A stretch of DNA of 5,037 nt from Kiloniellaceae bacterium (GTDB taxonomy: Bacteria; Pseudomonadota; Alphaproteobacteria; Kiloniellales; Kiloniellaceae). The translations under genes and the position numbers were made by a program. Shown here piece after piece: positions 1 to 5,037 of the stretch. Position 1 is the stretch's first letter. Each line of letters opens with the position of its first letter. The stretch lies in the NCBI GenBank assembly GCA_021776145.1, contig JAJFGM010000164.1:1-5037 (forward strand), in the 5' to 3' direction. The notes under the pieces were generated by a model. It saw nothing but the letters and a program-made list of their open reading frames with translations. It had not been told where the DNA came from and searched no databases.

Positions 1-141
1 GATTGTGCTGCCGTCTTTTGTTTTGTACTCTTGCTTTTGATCGGTGACCTCATGGTCGAGGTCACGGGTCATACGTTGCTTACCGCATTGAGGACATGAG
101 TGGGTGCGTTTGTCTTTGGGTCTGCTGTTCAGCCGTCTCAT
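1..141 (-). CDS. Small Cys-X2-Cys (zinc-knuckle-like) protein, N-terminal part
   Basis: Forty-seven codons are visible from an ATG at 141-139, and the frame is still open at the left edge, so the C-terminus is missing. The start codon shares four bases with the dUTPase stop (ATGA, 141-138), which fixes this start by translational coupling; there is no good Shine-Dalgarno at the usual distance, because the bases upstream encode the conserved dUTPase motif 5. The product begins with a basic stretch (MRRLNSRPKDKR), then a C16-P-Q-C19-G-K knuckle, then a charged segment rich in Asp, Glu, Lys and Gln. A CPxCG knuckle normally makes half of a zinc ribbon, so a second Cys pair is expected beyond the edge; this is inference. 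Function is not recognised. It could be a small nucleic-acid-binding phage protein. That the gene is real is fairly sure; its role is unknown. Confidence 0.7.
   Translation of the reverse strand, partial: MRRLNSRPKDKRTHSCPQCGKQRMTRDLDHEVTDQKQEYKTKDGSTI
44..65. repeat. Perfect inverted repeat, 8-bp arms, 6-nt loop
   Basis: GTGACCTC at 44-51 is matched by its reverse complement GAGGTCAC at 58-65 around a 6-base spacer. The transcript of the minus strand could fold into an 8-bp hairpin here, inside the coding region of the small Cys-X2-Cys protein. No U-tract follows, so it is not a canonical terminator. A perfect stem of this size is expected about once by chance in a few kilobases, so function is not implied; an operator-like or mRNA-processing role is only a possibility. 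Confidence 0.3.
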
Positions 142-614
142 CCTGTACTACCGAAGCCTCTTTCTCCACGCTGGGAGTGTTCACTTGCTCGTTCTAGAGC
201 ACCTTCGTCAATCTTGCGGATCTCAAAAGGAATACGCTCAACCAATTCAGCCTGCACGATCTTGTTGCCTACCTTCACGATCACCGGCTCGAAAGCCGGG
301 ATCTTGTTGCCATCGCTGGGAGGTACGGATGCCATGTACCTAACTACCGCCTTGAGTGAACCGTGGTAGTCTTCATCGATAATGCCTGCACCGATAATGA
401 TGCCCTTAGTCGCAAGACCAGAACGCTCACGGAACTCTAGTCCATATCCCTCAGGGATAACGACCTTGACACCAAGATCAATCAGCACCGTCTGGCCCGG
501 GTAGATCACAGCATCTTCGGCGGCATAGAAATCGATACACTGTGATCGATCAGTACCCCGCGTGGGCATTGTGGTATTCGGGCTAGTAGGGAATACACCT
601 AGCGTTAGACTCAC
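138..614 (-). CDS. dut: dUTPase (deoxyuridine 5'-triphosphate nucleotidohydrolase)
   Basis: The enzyme hydrolyses dUTP to dUMP and pyrophosphate in the cytoplasm, keeping uracil out of DNA and feeding thymidylate synthesis. I start it at GTG 614-612, which overlaps the previous stop as GTGA and has AGAGGT nine bases upstream; this gives 158 residues, normal for the homotrimeric family. An upstream ATG at 659 would add 15 residues lying wholly inside the neighbouring gene and is less likely. All five family motifs are visible: motif 1 around D28 (S24-QCIDFYA), motif 2 R64-SGLA, motif 3 G77-IIDEDYHG with probable catalytic D80 and Y83, motif 4 G116-NKIVQAEL, and the C-terminal lid motif 5 R149-GERGFGSTG. 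Motif 1 has Gln-Cys where Ala-Gly is usual, and the loop between motifs 3 and 4 is somewhat long (about residues 93-110). Identification is secure; the altered motif 1 is the only oddity. Confidence 0.95.
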   Translation of the reverse strand: MSLTLGVFPTSPNTTMPTRGTDRSQCIDFYAAEDAVIYPGQTVLIDLGVKVVIPEGYGLEFRERSGLATKGIIIGAGIIDEDYHGSLKAVVRYMASVPPSDGNKIPAFEPVIVKVGNKIVQAELVERIPFEIRKIDEGALERASEHSQRGERGFGSTG

Positions 615-925
615 GACAGTTCTACCTCTGTTTGAGTTGCCTTGTCCCAACGAGTCCACTTCTTCGGGAACAGTGTGACGCCATTGTCATGCTGACCGTA
701 CGGTAGCTTGGCGTAGCAGTCTTGACAACGAAGCTCAAAATACTTGTGCTCTTTGCCCTTGGCATCAGCCTGCTGACGTACGGTGAAGCGGAGGTTGGAT
801 TTGCCGCAGCCACCACAGTTGGCGACACTGAATACCTCTTGGTATGTTGCCAGCGTCTCGAAGAGTTCCTTTTGGCTTTCGGCTTCTACGGCCACGTTGC
901 CTGACGTTACAGTTACTTTTGCCAT
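611..925 (-). CDS. Four-cysteine zinc-ribbon protein next to the annealing protein
   Basis: This 104-residue protein has an N-terminal segment of about 35 residues (a beta-like MAKVTVTSGNVAVEA, then a helix-like QKELFETLATYQEVF). It is followed by two Cys pairs, C37-G-G-C40 and C67-Q-D-C70, 26 residues apart and separated by a beta-rich stretch; this spacing fits a zinc ribbon. The tail carries a Gly-Gln-His turn (G77-Q-H79) and an aromatic/basic segment (FPKKWTRW). It looks like a type of small phage protein I associate with recombination or replication clusters, but I cannot name a family with confidence. It starts three bases after the stop of the Rad52-like gene, with AAGGA at a good distance, so the two are probably made together. 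A role in DNA binding or in helping the annealing protein is inference. It overlaps dUTPase by four bases. Confidence 0.85.
   Translation of the reverse strand: MAKVTVTSGNVAVEAESQKELFETLATYQEVFSVANCGGCGKSNLRFTVRQQADAKGKEHKYFELRCQDCYAKLPYGQHDNGVTLFPKKWTRWDKATQTEVELS
624..629 (-). promoter_or_regulatory. Shine-Dalgarno for dUTPase GTG start
   Basis: AGAGGT on the minus strand lies nine bases before the GTG at 614-612, within the end of the zinc-ribbon gene. Together with the GTGA stop-start overlap it decides the GTG over the upstream in-frame ATG at 659. Confidence 0.6.
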
Positions 926-928
926 TGC

Positions 929-1606
929 TTATCCTTGTTTAGCTTCCAATTCTGCCTTGCGTGCAGAGCGTGTGCTGGCCGCCTTCTTAGCGGGGGCAGC
1001 AGGTTTCTGTCCATTGAGCCAAGCCATAGCCTGTTGGGCCTCAGCCGTACTCAGTTCCGATAGTTCAAAGATGGATGCTGCACGGGTTTCGTCTAGGACT
1101 TCTTCGAGTACCTGGACCGGAGAAACGCCACGGCTCTCGCAGAGTTTTTCAATCGCAGCAATCATCGAGCTTGCGGCCCTCGCACCAGGAGAAGCCTCAA
1201 GAGCACTGGCACCTTCACGGAAACCAATCTCCTCAGAGGACAGCATACGAATCCCAAGTGCCTTGCGGAGACAGCGTGCTTCCGCACGAGACTCAGCTAC
1301 AGCCGTAGGATAACCAAGGAACTTGCCCTTAGTGTTGTTGCCGTTACAGTCTGCGGTGCCAACAAACTCTACGATACCGTCTTCCGTCTGAAAAGCGGCG
1401 GTGTAGATAGCCTGCACCATCGTAGGTGCAGGAGTCTGAATGACAACGCTTTGACGAACGATACCGGCAGAGCGGGCGAGACGCTGGAGACCAGCCAAGA
1501 GAACGACCTCGATGGTGTCGCCCCCCTCTTTGCGGGTTGCCACGTCACCGTCTTCAAACTCATCACACCAGTTGGTGCTGAACAGGTCTTTGATTTCTCT
1601 AGTCAT
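929..1606 (-). CDS. Probable Rad52-like single-strand annealing protein
   Basis: This 225-residue protein would anneal complementary single-stranded DNA during phage recombination and repair. The case rests on a central region (about 32-122): a helix-like GLQRLARSAGIVRQSV, beta-like segments ending in VEFVGTADCNGNN, then Y99-PTAVAESRAEARCLRKALGI. A helix in which a Thr/Glu-rich turn leads to R-A-E-A-R-x-L-R-K-A-L-x-hydrophobic is typical of Rad52/Sak-like phage proteins. A helical C-terminal segment follows (about 143-196, with a repeated Leu/Glu pattern ending MAWLNGQ), then an Ala/Lys-rich tail (about 198-225) that is probably disordered. The neighbouring zinc-ribbon gene and dUTPase fit a DNA recombination block. 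Its start lies seven bases after the preceding stop, with only a weak GAAG upstream, so coupled translation is likely. Alternatives are a divergent RecT/Erf-type annealing protein or another phage DNA-binding protein. Assignment is by pattern recognition only. Confidence 0.65.
   Translation of the reverse strand: MTREIKDLFSTNWCDEFEDGDVATRKEGGDTIEVVLLAGLQRLARSAGIVRQSVVIQTPAPTMVQAIYTAAFQTEDGIVEFVGTADCNGNNTKGKFLGYPTAVAESRAEARCLRKALGIRMLSSEEIGFREGASALEASPGARAASSMIAAIEKLCESRGVSPVQVLEEVLDETRAASIFELSELSTAEAQQAMAWLNGQKPAAPAKKAASTRSARKAELEAKQG
932..936 (-). promoter_or_regulatory. Shine-Dalgarno for zinc-ribbon gene
   Basis: AAGGA on the minus strand sits six bases before the ATG at 925-923 and lies in the last codons of the Rad52-like gene. 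It is one of the two best ribosome binding sites in the window, suggesting strong translation of the zinc-ribbon protein. Confidence 0.65.
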
Positions 1607-1613
1607 GCTTCAA

Positions 1614-2336
1614 TTATGACACGATGGCCATGCGTTGTAAGGTCTTGTTGTCGAAAAACTTGAGGAGTTCATCGTACACCCGCTGGCATCGAGCCCGAGA
1701 GATAGCATTTGAACGATCCTCTACGATCACTACGCGGTAACCCGCATCATTGAGTTGGCCGACCAGTCGGTCGTACCGTGCTTCCATCTTCTGCTCTTGT
1801 GCGTCACCGTAGACTGAGACCGGGAGGAGGAGTTCCACGACAACGCGATGTGACGTGAGAATGATATCCGAAACGTGCCCCGGTGTCAACGTGATTCCGG
1901 TAGCAACGTCCTCCCTGTCGCCCAGGAACGTGGCGAGCTTTTCACCAAAACGTGAAAGTTCGCCGGGGCCTGGGCGTTCTGCCGATTGTAGTCGGCTGAG
2001 CACACGCGACCGCTCTTTAGCGGTGCGTTGATCCCATTCCTGACGACGAAGCTCCCCGAGTCTTTCTTTCTGACGTTTGCCATCAGTCGAGTCCCAGAAG
2101 CGACGAGTGCCCTCGGAAATTTTTTCCTTGGCTTCGTCTGAATGTGTCTTGCCCTTACGTTGGTGGTTGGCGGTCTTTAGATGTTGCTGCTGTGCCTCGC
2201 TCTTAGACCGCCTCTGTACCCCCAGCTTACGCATATGGTAATAAAGAGTTGACCGTGCCATGCCGAGTTGCTTAGCAATTTCGGCAAGTGACATGGTTTC
2301 ATACAACTCTTCGAGGCGTTCCTTCGTGAGCTTCAT
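1614..2336 (-). CDS. HTH + NUMOD3-like + Vsr-like nuclease-fold protein, probable homing-type endonuclease
   Basis: Three parts are visible in this 240-residue protein. Residues 4-40 form a helix-turn-helix (MSLAEIAKQLGMARSTLYYHMRKLGV). Residues 58-82 resemble a NUMOD3 DNA-binding motif (RKGKTHSDEAKEKISEGTRRFW), a module common in phage homing endonucleases. After a charged linker, residues 126-228 resemble the Vsr/EDxHD branch of the PD-(D/E)XK nuclease fold: E132 in a GEKLA helix, D157 in SDIIL, a beta strand RVVVE168, then R187-Y-D189-R and a GYRVVIVED strand. The usual histidines after the core strand (as in the CFWH stretch of Vsr) are absent, so activity is uncertain. The order, DNA-binding first and nuclease last, is the reverse of what I recall for phage EDxHD enzymes. 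It begins directly after the TAG of the previous gene with no spacer. A homing endonuclease or a derived regulatory protein are both possible; DNA binding is the safest statement. Confidence 0.6.
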   Translation of the reverse strand: MKLTKERLEELYETMSLAEIAKQLGMARSTLYYHMRKLGVQRRSKSEAQQQHLKTANHQRKGKTHSDEAKEKISEGTRRFWDSTDGKRQKERLGELRRQEWDQRTAKERSRVLSRLQSAERPGPGELSRFGEKLATFLGDREDVATGITLTPGHVSDIILTSHRVVVELLLPVSVYGDAQEQKMEARYDRLVGQLNDAGYRVVIVEDRSNAISRARCQRVYDELLKFFDNKTLQRMAIVS

Positions 2337-2990
2337 CTATCGTCTCACGATGTCCCAATTGATCTTCAATCCTAGGCGGGCCGCTTCGAACTTGACCTGT
2401 TGGGTTGTAGCACCATACTTCTTCGCTGTAAAGGTGAGGCCGTGGTAGACAAGACTACGACGGAAACGATCCTTCTGATCTTCCTCCGAGCCATCACCCT
2501 CTTCAATCTTGAGACGCCACTCTTTAGTGGGTGCCTCGATACCAGATTGACTCTCAGCGAAACGACGTTGACGGTCAGCGTCCTCTTGGCGAATCCTATT
2601 GACATCCACCTTCTTGCGAGGCTTCTCGGCGGCCTCTGCTGCACGCTTTGTCTCAAGTGCTTCGAGACGTGCTTGGGCAACTTGCTCAGCTTCACGGACC
2701 TGTTGTGTTCGTTCGAGTACCTGTGCTTCTCGCTCGTCTTCACCCATCCTTTTCATTTGGTTGGCTTTACGACGAGCCTCGTCAGGACTCTCAACATCTA
2801 GTTCACGCTTATAGAACTCGATATCAGATCCTAGCAGTCCGAGCTTACGCTCGAACACAGAACGACTTGACATCTGTGCTAGTAATTCAAGGAACTCAAT
2901 TCGCTGCACACGATCTAGTGTGGGGCGAACTCGCGTGGTTCCCTTGTTCTTAGAAGCCTGCCACGCACGGCTGGCTTTATCGTTATTCAT
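2337..2990 (-). CDS. Unknown charged phage protein with coiled coil and possible HTH ends
   Basis: I do not recognise this 217-residue protein. A basic, Ser/Thr-rich leader (1-24) is followed by a compact helical segment (about 25-68) whose pattern ERKLGLLGSDIEFYKRELDV could be a helix-turn-helix. Residues about 70-122 are almost uninterrupted Glu/Arg/Gln/Ala with regular hydrophobic spacing, which predicts a long coiled coil. A polar linker (123-175) then leads to a second compact segment, SLVYHGLTFTAKKYGATTQQ (179-198) continuing to about 212, with the AKKYG-ATTQQV-AARLG layout of a winged or simple helix-turn-helix. A dimeric DNA-binding protein is a reasonable inference, but nothing fixes a function. 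It has a strong Shine-Dalgarno and lies 12 bases after the dehydratase gene; its stop TAG touches the ATG of the nuclease-like gene, so the two may be co-translated. No signal peptide or membrane segment is visible. Confidence 0.8.
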   Translation of the reverse strand: MNNDKASRAWQASKNKGTTRVRPTLDRVQRIEFLELLAQMSSRSVFERKLGLLGSDIEFYKRELDVESPDEARRKANQMKRMGEDEREAQVLERTQQVREAEQVAQARLEALETKRAAEAAEKPRKKVDVNRIRQEDADRQRRFAESQSGIEAPTKEWRLKIEEGDGSEEDQKDRFRRSLVYHGLTFTAKKYGATTQQVKFEAARLGLKINWDIVRR

Positions 2991-2999
2991 TCCTGTCCA

Positions 3000-3004
3000 C
3001 TCCT
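3000..3004 (-). promoter_or_regulatory. Shine-Dalgarno for the coiled-coil gene
   Basis: AGGAG on the minus strand lies nine bases before the ATG at 2990-2988 and overlaps the TAG stop of the dehydratase gene. It supports this ATG and suggests independent ribosome entry at this junction, the widest in the window at 12 bases. Confidence 0.65.
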
Positions 3005-4022
3005 AAAAAAGAAACTCGTCGGCCTTACGCGACACAGAGGGATCAGGGGATTGTAGATGATAGTCATACTGACACATCTTGTCAACTAACTGCTCAAAAT
3101 TACACTCGGGCTTCCACCCTAGAGTATTCTGAGCTTTTGAACTATCGCCCAACAAAACATCAATGTCTTTTGGACGCATATACTTCGGGTTAGCCTTGTA
3201 TACCACTGTGGGATCAAGGTCAAACCACTGACAACACTCGTTGAAGAAACGTTGAACGGAATTGGTTTCACCAGTGGCTACCACGAAATCATCGGGTTCA
3301 TCATGCTGCAACATGGCGTGCATAACACGCACGTAGTCTCCAGCAAAACCCCAGTCGCGGCAGGCATCCATGTTACCTAGCTCAACGTAATCTTGCAACC
3401 CCCATTTGACACGAGCCAAATTGCTCGTGATCTTCCGAGTTACAAACTCTTCGCCCCTAACGGGCGATTCATGGTTAAACAAAATACCGCAGGTTGCGAA
3501 CATATCGAACGACCTACGGTATACTCTTGTGATGTTGTATCCGAAAACCTTGGCCGCCGCGTAAGGCGACTCTGGCTCCATCGGAGACTCCTCATTCAGA
3601 ATGGCGACCTTGCCCTCCTGAATGGGGTTACCAAACTGTTCACTACTACCAGCAAAATAGAAGCGGCAGTCGGGCTTCTCTGAACGCAAGGCGTCCAGGC
3701 AATTCAGGACACCAATACCAGTGGCCTGAGCGGTTTGTTCTGCGTATTCCCACGACATACCTACGTGGCTCTGAGCCGCCAAGTGATAGAACTCTGTCGG
3801 CTGAAAAGACCTAATGGCCTTTTGAATACTAGAGAGGTCGGTCACGTCGCCGTGAACCAGATGAAGGTTAGGGCTACCAAGTAGCGTACGGAGTCGCCCG
3901 TTGGTAGGGAGGGAGGTTCTACGAACAATCCCGACAACCCGGTAGCCCTGTTCTAGCAGATAGCTGGCCAGATAGAATCCATCTTGACCTGTGATACCTG
4001 TGATGATTGCAGTTTTAGTCAT
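3003..4022 (-). CDS. gmd: GDP-mannose 4,6-dehydratase
   Basis: The enzyme converts GDP-D-mannose to GDP-4-keto-6-deoxy-D-mannose, the first committed step to GDP-L-fucose and other deoxyhexoses, in the cytoplasm using bound NADP. The 339-residue length is normal. It is an extended short-chain dehydrogenase: G9-ITGQDG nucleotide-binding loop, H57-GDVTDL, H80-LAAQSHV, the GSSE128QFG active-site segment, Y154-AAAK158 catalytic pair, F182-NHESPVRGEEFVTRKIT, G-NMDACRDWGFAGDYV, and the late RPKDIDVLLGD sugar-nucleotide segment. The Thr of the classical Thr-Ser-Glu triad is replaced by Ser126, a change I recall in other GMD homologues, so activity is expected. The start is fixed by the GITGQDG region beginning eight residues in; ATG 4022 overlaps the reductase stop by eight bases, linking the two consecutive pathway steps. 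GDP-mannose would have to come from the host or from genes outside the window. Confidence 0.95.
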   Translation of the reverse strand: MTKTAIITGITGQDGFYLASYLLEQGYRVVGIVRRTSLPTNGRLRTLLGSPNLHLVHGDVTDLSSIQKAIRSFQPTEFYHLAAQSHVGMSWEYAEQTAQATGIGVLNCLDALRSEKPDCRFYFAGSSEQFGNPIQEGKVAILNEESPMEPESPYAAAKVFGYNITRVYRRSFDMFATCGILFNHESPVRGEEFVTRKITSNLARVKWGLQDYVELGNMDACRDWGFAGDYVRVMHAMLQHDEPDDFVVATGETNSVQRFFNECCQWFDLDPTVVYKANPKYMRPKDIDVLLGDSSKAQNTLGWKPECNFEQLVDKMCQYDYHLQSPDPSVSRKADEFLF

Positions 4023-4950
4023 TCGCTCTATACCAAGAAATCGTGCGGCTCAGGATCTCCTCAAGTGAGGTCTGTGCTTCCCATCGAAGTACGTCTTTCG
4101 CCCTGTTTACGTCTAGGCAGCGTCGAGGCTGTCCATCAGGTTTTGTGCTATCCCATTCAATCTCAACGTCGTACTCACCGACACGCTGAATAAGCTCTGC
4201 AAGATCTCTAATTGTAATCTCTTCTCCAGTGCCCAGGTTGATGGGTTGGGGACCCGTACTACGTTCTAGAGCCACACCAATAGCTCTAGCACAGTCCCCG
4301 GCATAGAGAAACTCACGAGAGGCAGATCCGGTGCCCCATAGAGTTACCTTGCCGTCTGCTTCTTCGAACTTGCGAATGAGAGCAGGAATCACATGACTGC
4401 TGTAAAGATCGAAATTGTCAAACTCGCCAGCCATATTCACGGGAACTAGGTTCGTAACATCCATGCCGTATTGTGTGGCATAGGCGATACCCATTTCCAT
4501 GATCGTTTTCTTAGCGATCCCGTAGGGTGCGTTCGTCTCTTCGGGGTAACCATTCCAGATGGTCTCCTCGCGGAATGGAACCTCCGCGAACTTGGGGTAG
4601 GCACAGACAGTACCCAAGTTGACGACCTTCTTGACGCCCGTCATGCGGGCGGCCTCCAGGACGTTGATTCCCATTTGTAGGTTCTCGTAGATGAACCTGC
4701 CAGGATTGTCTTTATTGATACCGATGCCACCACAGGTAGCAGCCAAGTGAACAATAGTGTTTACGTTGTTATGCTTGATGTACTGGCGAAGATTGACGTT
4801 GGGGTCAGGGTGCTGGAGAGACCATGCACTAGAGTTCAAGAGGTCTAGCTGCTCACGTTTCGGCGTAAGCACATATTCATCACCACCTTGAAGTAAAGCG
4901 GTTACGTGCTTACCAACGAACCCGTGGGCTCCAGTAATGAGGATAGTCAT
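4015..4950 (-). CDS. fcl: GDP-L-fucose synthase-like epimerase/reductase
   Basis: The family performs 3,5-epimerisation and NADPH reduction of GDP-4-keto-6-deoxymannose to GDP-L-fucose, directly using the product of the neighbouring dehydratase. The 311-residue length is normal. Visible features: G7-AHGFVG nucleotide-binding loop, H68-LAATCGGIGINKDNP, the active-site strand L112-GTVCAYP, Y143-GIAK147, and S185-H186-VIPALIRKF. Cys116 and His186 correspond to the acid/base residues known from the E. coli enzyme, and both are kept; the catalytic Ser is Thr114, which should serve the same role. The usual LYGP before the DNFD turn reads MAGEF here, so a modified substrate pocket is possible. Its ATG shares one base with the upstream stop (TAATG) and has no clear Shine-Dalgarno, so translation is probably coupled. 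A related reductase giving a different GDP-deoxysugar is the main alternative. Confidence 0.88.
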   Translation of the reverse strand: MTILITGAHGFVGKHVTALLQGGDEYVLTPKREQLDLLNSSAWSLQHPDPNVNLRQYIKHNNVNTIVHLAATCGGIGINKDNPGRFIYENLQMGINVLEAARMTGVKKVVNLGTVCAYPKFAEVPFREETIWNGYPEETNAPYGIAKKTIMEMGIAYATQYGMDVTNLVPVNMAGEFDNFDLYSSHVIPALIRKFEEADGKVTLWGTGSASREFLYAGDCARAIGVALERSTGPQPINLGTGEEITIRDLAELIQRVGEYDVEIEWDSTKPDGQPRRCLDVNRAKDVLRWEAQTSLEEILSRTISWYRAND

Positions 4951-5037
4951 TAGATTATGTCGTCTAGTTCTGCGGGGTTTACCACACAGTCAAAATGGTG
5001 TGCGTTCGCTTGAAAGATCGTATAGATACTACTCTCC
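4950..5037 (-). CDS. C-terminal end of an unidentified protein
   Basis: Twenty-eight codons are open from the right edge to a TAA at 4952-4950, and this stop overlaps the reductase start as TAATG. That coupling, also seen at other junctions here, is the main reason to accept the frame; one other minus-strand frame is open for 18 codons but ends earlier without such a junction. The visible tail contains SIYTIFQANAHHFDC and ends NPAELDDII. It is too short to assign. Position next to the two GDP-sugar genes would suit a sugar-related enzyme, but a nucleotide-metabolism gene is equally possible. Confidence 0.6.
   Translation of the reverse strand, partial: ESSIYTIFQANAHHFDCVVNPAELDDII

Noticed and set aside
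100..369. Plus-strand open frames of 79-89 codons opposite dUTPase
   Set aside because: They are antisense to the conserved dUTPase motifs and have no supporting ribosome site or family pattern.
543..552. Ten-base palindrome TGATCGATCA
   Set aside because: It is inside the dUTPase motif 1 codons and is not repeated elsewhere in the window as far as I could see; chance is the simplest explanation.
615..659. 15-residue N-terminal extension of dUTPase from ATG 659
   Set aside because: It lies wholly inside the upstream gene, while GTG 614 has a GTGA overlap and a Shine-Dalgarno at the proper distance.
783..1313. Plus-strand open frame of 176 codons opposite the Rad52-like and zinc-ribbon genes
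   Set aside because: It lies antisense to two well-supported genes, shows no recognisable domain, and has a composition typical of a reverse-complement shadow.
1757..1775. Short imperfect inverted repeat (CGACC/GGTCG)
   Set aside because: The stem is only five bases, within coding sequence, and expected by chance many times in 5 kb.
2400..2801. Plus-strand open frame of 133 codons opposite the coiled-coil gene
   Set aside because: Its Leu/Cys/Thr-rich translation is the expected mirror of Glu/Lys/Arg-rich coding on the other strand; no start context or coupling supports it.
3003..3045. T-rich run on the minus strand at the end of the dehydratase gene as a possible terminator
   Set aside because: The run encodes the last codons (EFLF and stop), only about a 4-bp stem can be drawn before it, and the next gene follows after 12 bases.

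Overview
The window looks like part of a tailed bacteriophage genome of roughly balanced base composition. The reasons are a trimeric-type dUTPase, a probable Rad52-like single-strand annealing protein, small zinc-ribbon proteins, a probable homing-type nuclease, and extremely tight one-strand gene packing. The host cannot be named from the sequence. No structural, integrase or packaging gene is present, so phage origin is an inference from gene content and layout; a prophage or phage-like plasmid is not excluded.

All nine genes (seven complete, two cut by the window edges) are read on the minus strand, from high to low coordinates. In transcription order they are: the C-terminal end of an unidentified gene (4950-5037); a GDP-L-fucose synthase-like reductase (4015-4950); GDP-mannose 4,6-dehydratase (3003-4022); an unknown charged, coiled-coil protein with a possible terminal helix-turn-helix (2337-2990); an HTH + NUMOD3-like + Vsr-like nuclease protein (1614-2336); the Rad52-like protein (929-1606); a four-cysteine zinc-ribbon protein (611-925); dUTPase (138-614, GTG start); and the start of a small Cys-X2-Cys protein (1-141).

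The junctions are a 1-nt overlap (TAATG), an 8-nt overlap, a 12-nt gap, a 0-nt gap, a 7-nt gap, a 3-nt gap, a 4-nt overlap (GTGA) and a 4-nt overlap (ATGA). There is no room for an internal promoter outside coding sequence and no convincing terminator, so the whole window is probably one part of a long polycistronic transcript with coupled translation. No stretch above 12 bases lacks a gene. No tRNA, rRNA, CRISPR array or insertion sequence was seen.

Functionally there are three blocks. The nucleotide-sugar block (dehydratase plus reductase) would turn host GDP-mannose into GDP-L-fucose or a close relative. The middle block holds two DNA-binding-like proteins of uncertain role, one resembling a mobile endonuclease. 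The DNA metabolism block combines a strand-annealing recombinase, a zinc-ribbon protein that may work with it, and dUTPase, which keeps uracil out of phage DNA and supplies dUMP for dTTP synthesis. The most notable points are the sugar pathway placed directly beside recombination genes and the unusual domain order and altered active site of the Vsr-like protein.
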